Origin: an uncultured Treponema sp.
Lineage (GTDB): Bacteria; Spirochaetota; Spirochaetia; Treponematales; Treponemataceae
Length of the DNA stretch: 64,000 bases
Assembly (NCBI GenBank): GCA_934691925.1
Contig: CAKUTI010000006.1
Location: 1 to 64,000 of the forward strand
Reading direction: 5' to 3'
The notes below the pieces were generated by a model that saw only the letters and a program-made list of their open reading frames with translations, did no database searches and was not told where the DNA came from. The first letter of the stretch is position 1; the number at the start of each line of letters is the position of its first letter. The position numbers and the translations under genes were made by a program. This document shows positions 27,415-35,473 of this stretch, in pieces.

Positions 27415-27562
27415 AGGAAGCATACCTTCGCCCTGAAGTAAGCCTTCCTAAGAGCTGAAGTAAGCCTTCCTAAGGCCTGAAGGAAGTATACCTTTAGTCC
27501 TTAGGAAGTATACCTTTAGTCCTTAGGAAGTATACCTTTGGCTCTTAGGAAGCCTGCCTTTT
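27415..27562. repeat. 22-bp tandem repeat array, six full units plus a partial
   Basis: Units begin at 27415, 27437, 27459, 27481, 27503, 27525 and 27547 with an exact 22-bp period. Units 4 and 5 are identical, starting AGGAAGTATACCTTTAGTCC. Units 2 and 3 share AGTAAGCCTTCCTAAG. Units 1 and 6 are intermediates. The unit carries AAGG...CCTT inverted arms around GTATAC. The array is non-coding, between the lipoprotein remnant and a convergent - strand operon. The remaining bases up to 27728 hold one hairpin element and nothing else I can see. Confidence 0.93.
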
Positions 27563-27590
27563 GATATTTTCATTTTCTATTTGCGGATTT

Positions 27591-27640
27591 CCGAAACTAA
27601 GTGAGTGCAACAACGAAAGCACTCTAGTTCGGAATGATGT
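27591..27640. repeat. Dispersed hairpin element TTCCGAAACTAAG, copy 1
   Basis: CCGAAACTA (27591-27599) and GAGTGC (27603-27608) pair with GCACTC (27619-27624) and TAGTTCGG (27625-27632). The element ends in AATGATG. A second copy with the same outer ends and a different inner stem is at 60771-60826. Both lie in intergenic gaps. Confidence 0.75.
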
Positions 27641-27728
27641 GTGTTTGTTTCGGAATTTATATCTAGCGCAGATGCTGAATTTCTTAGGAGGCCGTTTGCG
27701 TTTGAATGGCTTGCGTTTTTTCCAGAAT

Positions 27729-28022
27729 CTAAAATCTTTTAACGTATCTGCTTACGACTTTCGGGTCGAGCTTGTCTTGAAGATTGAATTTTACGATTGC
27801 CCAGCTGATGACTTTCACCGAGATTGACATTGCGATAATTAAGCCGACGAGAAGAACAAGAGGAAGCGCGACTTGCGAGAATGTGCTTTCTCCGAGATTT
27901 GGATTCGACTTCAACACAAAAATAAGAAGCCCGATTACAATTCCCTCGACCAGAAGCCCGATCGCAACGTTGAAAATAATCACCGCCAGATTGAAAATCC
28001 GTGTCCGTTCTTTTACTGTCAT
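27729..28022 (-). CDS. Small membrane protein of unknown function, coupled to lspA
   Basis: The 97-residue product starts MTVKERTRIFNLAVIIFNV, its ATG overlapping the lspA stop (TAATG). Two strongly hydrophobic helices lie at about 12-32 and 48-70, followed by a basic cytoplasmic tail (KLDPKVVSRYVKRF). I do not recognise a family. Tight coupling to lspA suggests constitutive low expression with it. A longer in-frame reading upstream lies inside lspA. Confidence 0.75.
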   Translation of the reverse strand: MTVKERTRIFNLAVIIFNVAIGLLVEGIVIGLLIFVLKSNPNLGESTFSQVALPLVLLVGLIIAMSISVKVISWAIVKFNLQDKLDPKVVSRYVKRF

Positions 28023-28603
28023 TATTCGTCTTCTCCCTCTTTTTTTGTCTTGACTGTGAAAGCAAACGAGACAATCAGCATGATTCCGCAGACGACAACC
28101 GCCATGTCTGCCACGTTGAATGTAGGCCAGCGGTCCCAGCGCAAAAATTTCAGCGGAGACGACTCGATTCCAAACCATTTCACGTCAACAAAATCCACAA
28201 CGCCTTCCGCGCGGAAAAACCTGTCTATCAAGTTTCCGAATCCGCCGCCAACAACGCCTGTGATTGCCCATCTCTGGAACTGGCTGAAATCGTCATTTCT
28301 AAGATAGACGCAAACAACGAGAATAAGCACGACAAGCGGAACTGCGCGGAACAAAACCGCCTTTGCCGCAAGCGACCAGCCATGCCCGATGCTGAACGCG
28401 ATTCCCGGATTTGAAACGTGGATAATCCTGATGAAATCCCCGAAAAACTGCGCGCCGATTGTGTTTATTGGAATATTTTTTACGATGAGAAATTTAGTGA
28501 GCTGGTCCAAAATAATCACAAGCAAAGTCAGGATAAGAGGAACCATTTTCTTTGCTTTCGGATATTTCGGCTTGAATTGAACTTCGATAGTGTTGCTTGG
28601 CAT
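28022..28603 (-). CDS. lspA: Lipoprotein signal peptidase (signal peptidase II)
   Basis: LspA cleaves the signal peptide of prolipoproteins before the lipidated cysteine; spirochaetes are rich in lipoproteins. The 193-residue protein has four membrane segments. The catalytic aspartates lie in GNLIDR and FNVADM, both conserved. The N-terminus has a cytoplasmic extension of about 20 residues, and the tail is charged (KTKKEGEDE). A consensus promoter stops eight bases before its ATG and no ribosome site is present, so it is a strong leaderless candidate. Confidence 0.96.
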   Translation of the reverse strand: MPSNTIEVQFKPKYPKAKKMVPLILTLLVIILDQLTKFLIVKNIPINTIGAQFFGDFIRIIHVSNPGIAFSIGHGWSLAAKAVLFRAVPLVVLILVVCVYLRNDDFSQFQRWAITGVVGGGFGNLIDRFFRAEGVVDFVDVKWFGIESSPLKFLRWDRWPTFNVADMAVVVCGIMLIVSFAFTVKTKKEGEDE

Positions 28604-28611
28604 AGTCTAAA

Positions 28612-28640
28612 ATTATATCTGAGAAATATTTTTCTTACAA
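28612..28640 (-). promoter_or_regulatory. lspA promoter, consensus spacing, leaderless geometry
   Basis: On the - strand: -35 TTGTAA (28640-28635), 17-bp spacer, -10 TATAAT (28617-28612), then eight bases to the ATG at 28603. The interval contains no purine-rich ribosome site. Confidence 0.8.
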
Positions 28641-28683
28641 CAAAGATTTTGCTTAAAGAAAATTAAAGCTATATTTTTAAATA

Positions 28684-29451
28684 TCACATTCCAGTTGGAA
28701 TATCGATAAAGACGGTTTCAATTTTCTTTTCGTCTTGAAGCCTTTTTGCTACTAGCTGAACACCGACAGTTTCAGTGTTGTAATGCCCGCCTGCAATCAC
28801 GTTGATTTTCGCTTCCTCGATTCCGTGATAATCCTCATGTCCAACCTCGCCTGTGATGTAAGCGTCCGCCCCGATTGCAGCTGCCTGCGTGTAATCATCG
28901 CCGGCTCCGCCTGAAATCACCGCGACTTTTTTAATTTCCTTTTTCCCGAACGCGAGAATGTGCAGCGGCTTTTCACCGTCTGGAAAAAGCTTTTTTGCAA
29001 GCTCTTCAATCGTCACAGGATTTTCAAATTCTCCTGAGCAGCCGAGCGTCATTCCTCGCCATTTTCCGAACGGACGCGTCTTTTTTAATCCGAGCCGCAT
29101 CGCGATTCCAAAATTGTTCCCGACAAATTCGTTTGCGTCGAGCGGAATGTGGTAAGCGCACAAAGCCAAGTCATTTTTGATGAACGCTGAAATTCTCTTG
29201 TAATGGCTTCCGGTGATTGTCTGGCAATGTCCCCAGAAAAGCCCGTGATGAACAAAGAGAACTTGCGCGCCAATCTCAGCCGCTTTTTTTGCAGTCGCCT
29301 CGCAAGCGTCAACGGCAAAAGCGACTTTTGTGATTTGCTTTTCGTCTGGCGCGGAATTTGAAATCTGGATTCCGTTGAGCGAAATGTCCGCGTCGTAGTC
29401 TTCCTTGTGAAGAAACGAGTTGAAATATCTGTCTAGCTCAGTCAATGTCAT
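28684..29451 (-). CDS. Nif3-like dinuclear metal centre protein (GTP cyclohydrolase I type 2 homologue)
   Basis: The 255-residue cytoplasmic protein has the family markers GIQISNS near the N-terminus, FVHHGLFWG (metal-binding His pair), CAYHIPLDA and the C-terminal GHYNTETVGVQ. Proteins of this family form toroidal hexamers with a two-metal site; the biological role is unsettled. AGAGGA is the ribosome site. It lies just downstream of a membrane protein gene on the same strand. Confidence 0.9.
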   Translation of the reverse strand: MTLTELDRYFNSFLHKEDYDADISLNGIQISNSAPDEKQITKVAFAVDACEATAKKAAEIGAQVLFVHHGLFWGHCQTITGSHYKRISAFIKNDLALCAYHIPLDANEFVGNNFGIAMRLGLKKTRPFGKWRGMTLGCSGEFENPVTIEELAKKLFPDGEKPLHILAFGKKEIKKVAVISGGAGDDYTQAAAIGADAYITGEVGHEDYHGIEEAKINVIAGGHYNTETVGVQLVAKRLQDEKKIETVFIDIPTGM

Positions 29452-29475
29452 TTTTATTGTATTCCTCTTTTGGTT

Positions 29476-30558
29476 TTATTTTATTACATTTTCAATCGTC
29501 TTGTTTGCGGCGTACCGCGCGATAAAAAGCGACTTGTCGCGTTTAAGGCCGAATTTTGCAGCAAAAATCGGGTCTGTCTGCTCGATAAAGCCGAATCCGC
29601 TTGTCTTGTACTCGTCGATTCTGTTGAGCGAATAAAATCCTGTCGCGTTCTGTGAATTTTCTTCGATAACGCTGTTGATTGTCTCAAAGTCGATTCCGTC
29701 TGTCAGATAGAAAACTTTTGTTTCACTTCCGAAAAGCCCGAGCGCGAGTTTTGTGAGCGTGCTGTATTTTAACTTAGAATTTTCCTTGTCTTTTTGCTGA
29801 AGTTCGCTGAATTTCTTCTCGTCTGAAAACCGCAGAATCTTCGAGAAGAAATATCTCAAAAATTTCGAGTCAGCGTGCCTTTGAAAGAATCCGTGCGCAT
29901 TTTCCTTGAAAACTGCCGTGTCTCTCGTGTAAAAATCCGCCGCCGCCACTGTGTAGCCTTTTTTTGCGAGAATCAGAAAGTAAGGCTCGTAGTTTTGAAC
30001 CGGCGCGCTGAAATTTCCTGCGAAAACTAAAACCGGATTTTGTGAATAGACTTCCGCTGCGATTTCATCGTCTGTGTTTGGCGCGTAAACAAAGAGATTT
30101 CCTGTCGTCTTTTTTCCTTTGAAAAATTCATTTTTTATTCTGATTTCACCGAGCGTGTTTCCTGTCAGCAGAAATTGAGTTTTTTGCACGCTGAATTTTT
30201 TCGGAACGAGATTTGCCGGGCGGTGGACAAAAAGAAACGCAAGCGTGAGCAAAGTCAAAATCAGCTCGACAATCGTCGAAATCAAAAATGCGTTCCCGTA
30301 GTGGTCAACAATCAGCTTTGAGCGAAGCCGTAGAACCGAGCGGAAATTCGTGAGAAAGCTCAAGAAAGAAAGAGTTAAAACCAGAAAATTAAAAAGAGAC
30401 GCGCCGAAGCAGAGCAGCGTAATCACTGAAAAAATCAAAGCCAACGGCGAAAATGCCGCGAAACAGTCGATTCTTGGATTCTTCAAAAGAAAAATTCTGA
30501 TTCCGGACGCGAGCAAAAGAACCAAGACCAAAAGCTCTGAAAAATAACAATTATGCAT
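29476..30558 (-). CDS. Membrane protein with alpha/beta-hydrolase-like periplasmic domain
   Basis: I do not recognise this 360-residue protein by name. Residues 1-115 contain four or five hydrophobic helices. The remaining 245 residues form a soluble domain whose start, PVLVFAGNFSAPVQNYEPY followed by LAKKGYTVAAADFY, resembles the first strands of an alpha/beta hydrolase, but a nucleophile elbow is not evident. On the - strand TAAAAT (30570-30565) stops six bases before the ATG, and there is no ribosome site. It is probably co-transcribed with the Nif3-like gene 24 nt downstream. Confidence 0.75.
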   Translation of the reverse strand: MHNCYFSELLVLVLLLASGIRIFLLKNPRIDCFAAFSPLALIFSVITLLCFGASLFNFLVLTLSFLSFLTNFRSVLRLRSKLIVDHYGNAFLISTIVELILTLLTLAFLFVHRPANLVPKKFSVQKTQFLLTGNTLGEIRIKNEFFKGKKTTGNLFVYAPNTDDEIAAEVYSQNPVLVFAGNFSAPVQNYEPYFLILAKKGYTVAAADFYTRDTAVFKENAHGFFQRHADSKFLRYFFSKILRFSDEKKFSELQQKDKENSKLKYSTLTKLALGLFGSETKVFYLTDGIDFETINSVIEENSQNATGFYSLNRIDEYKTSGFGFIEQTDPIFAAKFGLKRDKSLFIARYAANKTIENVIK

Positions 30559-30645
30559 GACGCCATTTTATTGAAAAAAAACTTCTGTTCCTAGTTCCTT
30601 GAAAAAATTGCGATTACAATTGCTGGTTCCGCCATGAATTCTTAA

Positions 30646-30675
30646 TTGTATTTCCCTTTTTGAATGTGTTATAAT
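30646..30675 (+). promoter_or_regulatory. Promoter of the HATPase-HDOD gene, leaderless geometry
   Basis: -35 TTGTAT (30646-30651), 18-bp spacer, -10 TATAAT (30670-30675), then seven bases to the ATG at 30683. The interval CAAAGTC offers no Shine-Dalgarno. Confidence 0.78.
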
Positions 30676-30682
30676 CAAAGTC

Positions 30683-32182
30683 ATGCAGTCTGATAAAGAA
30701 GTAAGTTTGGACGTTTCAAAAATAAGAATGGCGATAAGGGCTGGAATTCCGCTGTCGATTACAACTTATACCTTGCCGCGCGAAATGGGCGTCTATATGG
30801 AAGAAGTTCTGACTGCATTTTTGACGGAGCTTAACCAGACTCAGATGATTGAGTATCTGAAATATTGTCTTGGCGAGCTTGTCTCAAACGCGAAAAAGGC
30901 GAACACAAAGCGGCTTTACTTCAAGGAAAAAGGGCTTGATATTTTCAACAACGACGACTATGAAGCTGGAATGAAAAATTTCAAGGAAGAGACGCTAAAC
31001 AACATAAAATATTATCTTGGGCTGCAGAAAAAGGCTGGACTTTACATAAAGCTGATTCTTCAGGCTAGAAACAACAAAATCAAGATTGAAGTCAGAAACA
31101 AGGCGGAAATCACATTCAGGGAATACAAGAGAATCCACGACAAAATCAGCAGGGCGCAGCAGTACACTTCGGTTGACCAGGCGATGAATGACATTATCGA
31201 CCAGTCGGAAGGGGCGGGGCTTGGAATCATCATAATGATTCTTATGCTCGAGAAAATCGGGCTTACGGAAGAGAATTTTCAGGTTCTCTGCGAGAACGGC
31301 GAGACAATCACAAGGATAATTCTTCCGTTCAATGAGAAAACGCAGCGCGAGCTTTCGGTTGTCTCGCATGAATTCATCAGCATAATCGACAATCTTCCGC
31401 AGTTTCCTGACAATATCATAAAAATCAATAAGCTTTTGAACGACCCGAATTCAAAGATGAGCGATATTGCGCTTCTTATTTCAAGCGATGTCTCGCTCAC
31501 AACGGATTTGCTGAAGCTCGTTAATTCTGCGGTTTTCGCGCTTTCTTCTTCGTGCCATAGCATTGCCGACGCGGTGAAGCTCGTTGGAATCCGCGGAATA
31601 AAAAATATGCTGATTTCGGTCGGCTCGCTGAACAGTCTCGGCATAATTTCAACAAATGCCGACAAGGAGCTTTGGGTTCACGCTTACAGAACTGCGTTCT
31701 ATTCCTATAATCTTGCGAGAAATTTCTGTGCGGACGACAGAAGCATTGTTGACGATTCTTATGTTTGCGGGCTTCTTCACGATATGGGAAAGCTTGTCTT
31801 TGAGGCGGCTCATCCTGAAATGATTGCCTCGATAAAGAAAATCTGCGAGCAGAAAGGAATTTCCCCTGCGGTTTTTGAAAAGCTGATTGCAGGCGTGAAT
31901 CACGGCGAAGTGGGCGCGCTTATCGCGGAAAAATGGAATTTCCCTGAGATGATTGTTTCCGTAATCCGCCACCACCACGAGCCGGATTTTGCGACTCCAG
32001 CGACAAGAAAGCTTACAAGCATTGTCTATCTTTCTGATATGCTCGTCCATTACCAGACCGGCGAGGTCGATTTTTGCCAGTTTGACACGGAGGTTCTGGC
32101 GATGTTCAATATTTCAAGCGAGGAGATGCTGAAGAAGGTTTCAGACAGGCTTGAAAAAGCGTTCGCAAGGGAGAGATGCTAG
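30683..32182 (+). CDS. HATPase-like plus HDOD signalling protein
   Basis: The 499-residue cytoplasmic protein carries, at about 55-215, a GHKL/histidine-kinase-type ATP-binding fold. Its N-box is GELVSNAKKAN (64-74) and its G-box EGAGLG (176-181). No phosphoacceptor (dimerisation) domain is visible. Residues 235-445 form an HDOD domain (MSDIALLISSDVSLTTDLLKLVNSA, GIRGIKNMLISVG), with LLHDMGKL present inside it. HDOD proteins often act in signalling and motility control. The combination of a GHKL ATPase directly fused to HDOD is unusual in my knowledge. Confidence 0.8.
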   Translation: MQSDKEVSLDVSKIRMAIRAGIPLSITTYTLPREMGVYMEEVLTAFLTELNQTQMIEYLKYCLGELVSNAKKANTKRLYFKEKGLDIFNNDDYEAGMKNFKEETLNNIKYYLGLQKKAGLYIKLILQARNNKIKIEVRNKAEITFREYKRIHDKISRAQQYTSVDQAMNDIIDQSEGAGLGIIIMILMLEKIGLTEENFQVLCENGETITRIILPFNEKTQRELSVVSHEFISIIDNLPQFPDNIIKINKLLNDPNSKMSDIALLISSDVSLTTDLLKLVNSAVFALSSSCHSIADAVKLVGIRGIKNMLISVGSLNSLGIISTNADKELWVHAYRTAFYSYNLARNFCADDRSIVDDSYVCGLLHDMGKLVFEAAHPEMIASIKKICEQKGISPAVFEKLIAGVNHGEVGALIAEKWNFPEMIVSVIRHHHEPDFATPATRKLTSIVYLSDMLVHYQTGEVDFCQFDTEVLAMFNISSEEMLKKVSDRLEKAFARERC

Positions 32183-32209
32183 AGTTCAAAGCGCGAAAAT
32201 TGTCAGTTT

Positions 32210-33070
32210 TCAGACTTCTTTCTTGCCTTGCTGCTTTTCTTCGAGTTTTTCAACCCATTTCTGCATTAGAATTCCGTACGCAACGCCCACGTTCAGGCTT
32301 GCTTTTAGGCCTTTCATCGGAATTGTGACTCTGCCGTAAGCTGCGGCTTTTAACGCCTGCGGGCTTACTCCAAGCTCTTCCGAGCCGATTATGCAGATTC
32401 CTTTTTCTGGAAAGTCGAATTCTTCGATTGGAGTTCCGCCGGTTTCAAGCACGAAAATAGGCAGTTTTTTTTCCTTTGCGAATTCTTCAAGCTCCTCGAC
32501 GCTTTTTCTTTCAAACCCGAGCGTTTCAATGCAGCCCATTCCGCTTCTCTGTGCTTTTGGGTGCTCAGGATTTATGCAGAGCGGCGAGATTATTACTTTT
32601 TCAGCTCCCATAGCTTCCGCCGTGCGGAAAATCGAGCCGCAGTTGAAAGGCGAGCGGATGTCCTCTGCGTAAACATAGACTTCAGGATAGAAATCGCGTT
32701 TTTTCACAGTTCCATCGTCATTTTTCTGCTCCGGGTGAGGCGCGATGATTAAGTCCCATTCTGCCGGAAAAGTTCCGATTATCGCAAGAAGGTTGTTACG
32801 AGCGAGATTGCAGGCTCGTTTCTCGTCAAATTCCTTTGAATTCAAGACTTCCTCAAGCTGGAGTTTCGCTTCTGTTTTAAGCTCCGGGTCTTTGAGGACG
32901 ATTCCAATCATCTTCTTGATGTAGTCCGCGCGCGAGATTGTCTTGAAATTGTATTCGTTTCCTTTTTCCGGAATTCCGTCAACATCTCGTTCTAGCGCGC
33001 CGAAAGTCAATGCCAGCTTTCGCCGTTTTTGTCCCGGTTCAAGCTGGTCGAGTTTGTGTGGTTCAATCAT
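32210..33070 (-). CDS. TrmH/SpoU-family RNA 2'-O-methyltransferase
   Basis: SPOUT methyltransferase acting on tRNA or rRNA ribose. The C-terminal 160 residues hold the three family motifs: EDIRSPFNCGSIFRTAEAMG (motif 1), CIIGSEELGVS (motif 2) and VTIPMKGLKASLNVGVAYGI (motif 3). The N-terminal 130 residues are helical and not of the usual L30e-like type. It lies eight bases after the iron-ADH-like gene and converges on the HDOD gene. Its target RNA cannot be determined. Confidence 0.88.
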   Translation of the reverse strand: MIEPHKLDQLEPGQKRRKLALTFGALERDVDGIPEKGNEYNFKTISRADYIKKMIGIVLKDPELKTEAKLQLEEVLNSKEFDEKRACNLARNNLLAIIGTFPAEWDLIIAPHPEQKNDDGTVKKRDFYPEVYVYAEDIRSPFNCGSIFRTAEAMGAEKVIISPLCINPEHPKAQRSGMGCIETLGFERKSVEELEEFAKEKKLPIFVLETGGTPIEEFDFPEKGICIIGSEELGVSPQALKAAAYGRVTIPMKGLKASLNVGVAYGILMQKWVEKLEEKQQGKKEV

Positions 33071-33078
33071 TTTATCTT

Positions 33079-34227
33079 TTAGTAAGCTGTTTTTATCAGT
33101 GCGAAAAGGTCGTCGCTTGTCATGCTTTTTGGAAGCGAGTTTACGATGTCAAGCTGCCCCGCGTCTTCAGCCGCAAGCGCAAGCTGCTCAATCGAGACTG
33201 AAAGGTCTTTTAATCGCGCAGGAAGATTCGCCTTTGCGATGTTCTGCCTGATGTTTTCCGCAAACGCGTGGATTGCTTCCTCGTCGCTTGCCTCGTTTTG
33301 TCCCGGAGTTAAGAGCCGCGCGATTTTTGCGAGCTTTGCCGCTTTGTAGTTTGCGCACTCCTCAATCATATATGGAAAGAGAATTGTTGTTACAAGCGAG
33401 CGTGAAATTTTGTAGCGTGCGTTTATGCACATTGAAATAAGGCTCGCGGTTCCCACTGAAGATGTGGCCGCCGCAAGAGAAGCCAGGCATCCGCCCTGAG
33501 AAAGAAGCTCTTCCTTTGGCGTTGTGATTGTGAGAGATTCCGCGCCGTTTATCGCGTATCCTAAAAGCGTCGCTGATTTTTCCGCAATCATATCGCTGAA
33601 AAAATTCGCCTTTTGTGAAAGATAAGTTTCCGTTGCAAGGCAGATTGTCTCGAGTGTCATTGACTCAATCTGATTCTCGGAAAGCGTGCTTGAAAGCGTA
33701 GGGTCAAAGACAACCAGCCTGCAAAGTCCGCTCTGCGCTTTTACCAGCTTTAGGATTGAGCTTCTCGCGTCAACAAGCGGAATTGTGTCTGTAAAAACGA
33801 ACGCGTCGCGGATTGTTGTGGGAACGCAAATCATCGGGAGGGGAGACGCGACAGGAGAAGCGCCGTCCAGAAAATCGTAGATGTCGTGAGCCTCGTTGTA
33901 GAAAGCGCAAAGCGCGCGCGCGATTGAAATCGGCTTGCCTCCGCCGAGCGCGATTACTCCGTGGACGTGCGACTGTTTTGCGAGCGTGAGCGCGCGTTCA
34001 AGAACTTTCGAGTCGCTTCCTGCCGAAAGCTCGTCAAAAACAAAATAGTCGATTTTTTTGTCATCAAGAGCCTTCGTGATTTTTTCAAGAACGCCGTTTT
34101 CCCTTAGAATCGGATCTGAAATCAGCATGAATCTTGTTCCGATTTTTATCACAGACTGCCCGATTCTGCTTGCCGCATAAGAGCCGAGAATAATATTCGG
34201 TGAAACCTTAAAAGATAAATCTGCCAT
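33079..34227 (-). CDS. Iron-type alcohol dehydrogenase homologue lacking metal ligands
   Basis: The 382-residue protein has the overall plan of group III (Fe-type) ADHs: PNIILGSYAASRIG, the dinucleotide loop GGGKPIS (95-101) and a VPTTIRD segment. But the expected metal ligands are missing. The D-x3-H site reads ETICLA (about 193-198). The His-rich stretch normally like HAMAHPLG...PHGLAN reads SLISMCINARYKISRSL (about 262-278). This implies a non-catalytic or altered activity. The start is the ATG after AAGGAAAC; an in-frame upstream extension (34314) is unlikely. It is co-transcribed with the RNA methyltransferase. Confidence 0.78.
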   Translation of the reverse strand: MADLSFKVSPNIILGSYAASRIGQSVIKIGTRFMLISDPILRENGVLEKITKALDDKKIDYFVFDELSAGSDSKVLERALTLAKQSHVHGVIALGGGKPISIARALCAFYNEAHDIYDFLDGASPVASPLPMICVPTTIRDAFVFTDTIPLVDARSSILKLVKAQSGLCRLVVFDPTLSSTLSENQIESMTLETICLATETYLSQKANFFSDMIAEKSATLLGYAINGAESLTITTPKEELLSQGGCLASLAAATSSVGTASLISMCINARYKISRSLVTTILFPYMIEECANYKAAKLAKIARLLTPGQNEASDEEAIHAFAENIRQNIAKANLPARLKDLSVSIEQLALAAEDAGQLDIVNSLPKSMTSDDLFALIKTAY

Positions 34228-34294
34228 TTTATGTTTCCTTAAATCGCTTCCTTTGCCAGCTGTTTGCAGCCTTGCAGCCGCAAATCTTTTATCG

Positions 34295-34322
34295 AAAAAA
34301 AAAGACGGAGCCACCCTCCGCC
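34295..34322 (-). terminator. Terminator downstream of rsmI-flgM
   Basis: On the - strand GGCGGAG (34322-34316) pairs with CTCCGTC (34310-34304), one G-T pair, five-base loop, then nine T. Between it and the flgM stop lies a second perfect stem, TTTAGGAAA (34353-34361)/TTTCCTAAA (34383-34391), with a 21-base loop, possibly a 3' stabiliser. Confidence 0.88.
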
Positions 34323-34405
34323 TTCTTTCATTTTAATGATTAAACCGCCTCGTTTAGGAAAGCATTTCTTTTAAATTAAACGTTTCCTAAAATTTTCTTA
34401 AAGAA

Positions 34406-34693
34406 CTAGAATCCAAAGCTTGCCAAGATTTTATCAGCCGCAGAGCCGATAACCGCCTGATTCAAATAGTTTGGATCTTTGATTTTCTCTTTGATTGAGG
34501 CAACAAGGTCAGAACGGACATCCGGCGTTTCCTCGGCAACCTGATTCAAGTAATAAGCCTCAGAAGCCGCTTTCGCCTCGTCAGATACATCAATTGAGTC
34601 TCTTGTTGAATAAATGCTGTCTTTTGCTGATGTGCGATGAGTATTCTGAACGTTGTTAAGAGGATTTACGTTGTCTATTTTTCCAATCATCAT
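34406..34693 (-). CDS. flgM: FlgM-like anti-sigma-28 factor
   Basis: FlgM holds the flagellar sigma factor FliA inactive until the hook is finished. The 95-residue protein has the typical disordered N-terminal half with DSIDVSDEAKAASE, then the C-terminal sigma-binding helices VRSDLVASIKEKIKDPNYLN and ADKILASF. No other flagellar gene adjoins it, since rsmI is upstream. Either of the two first methionine codons could be used; the GGCGGG ribosome site precedes the first. Confidence 0.82.
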   Translation of the reverse strand: MMIGKIDNVNPLNNVQNTHRTSAKDSIYSTRDSIDVSDEAKAASEAYYLNQVAEETPDVRSDLVASIKEKIKDPNYLNQAVIGSAADKILASFGF

Positions 34694-34714
34694 AGCTAAC
34701 CCGCCTTTTACAAT

Positions 34715-35434
34715 TTAATTATCGGCATCTTCGTCATTATCTTTAGAATTTTTTGACGAAAATTTGTTTCCCGAGATAAAAACCGCAAATTCTCCCAAGA
34801 TTTTGCTTCTTGAAGCGAATTCATCGCGCATTTCTGCCGCAGTCCCCTCTAATATCTCTTCGTGCAGTTTTGTCAGCTCCCTGCCGACAACAACGCGCCG
34901 TTCGCTTTCAATATCGGCAATATCCGTCAAAAGCTTAAGAATCCTGAACGGAGATTCGTACAAAACAACAGCGTCGCCAGTTGCCAGAAGCTCTCTTAGC
35001 CGTGAGCGTCTTCTCCCCGGCTTTGGCGAAAGGAATCCTTCAAAAACAAGCGTTTTTCCGCCGGCTCCAGCCACGCTCACTAAAGTTGCAAACGCGCTCG
35101 GTCCTGGAATCGGAACAACATTGTGTCCAGCTTTTCGCGCCAGTCCTGCAAGAACTGCGCCCGGGTCGCTTATTCCCGGCGTTCCTGCATCGCTTGCGTA
35201 CGCGACTGTCTGGCCTTCATCAAGCAGCTTTATGATTTTTTCAGACGCGAATTCCTCGTTCTGCGAGCGGCAAGAAATCAGCGGCTTTTTTATTTCAAGA
35301 TGGTTCAAAAGCTGCAAAGTATGCCTTGTATCTTCCGCAGCGACAACATCAACACTCTTGAAAGTTTCAACTGCTCTGAATGTTATGTCGCCGAGATTTC
35401 CAATCGGCGTTCCAATGATATATAAAGTAGACAC
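34715..35434 (-). CDS. rsmI: 16S rRNA (cytidine-1402 2'-O)-methyltransferase
   Basis: RsmI methylates C1402 in the decoding centre. The 239-residue tetrapyrrole-methylase-fold protein shows YIIGTPIGNLGDITFRA, AEDTRHT, YASDAGTPGISDPGA and the PIPGPSAF loop, all diagnostic. It starts with GTG; TATATT lies six bases before, so leaderless initiation is possible here too. Its pairing with a FlgM gene is unusual. Confidence 0.94.
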   Translation of the reverse strand: MSTLYIIGTPIGNLGDITFRAVETFKSVDVVAAEDTRHTLQLLNHLEIKKPLISCRSQNEEFASEKIIKLLDEGQTVAYASDAGTPGISDPGAVLAGLARKAGHNVVPIPGPSAFATLVSVAGAGGKTLVFEGFLSPKPGRRRSRLRELLATGDAVVLYESPFRILKLLTDIADIESERRVVVGRELTKLHEEILEGTAAEMRDEFASRSKILGEFAVFISGNKFSSKNSKDNDEDADN

Positions 35435-35473
35435 ATCAATAATATACAGCCAAAATCAGGATTTGTCTATTTT

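Noticed and set aside
27415..27562. CRISPR array
   Set aside because: Units are contiguous with no spacers; it is a tandem repeat.
34228..34314. Longer start for the iron-ADH homologue
   Set aside because: The extension reads through the terminator T-run region and adds unrelated residues; AAGGAAAC supports the ATG at 34227.
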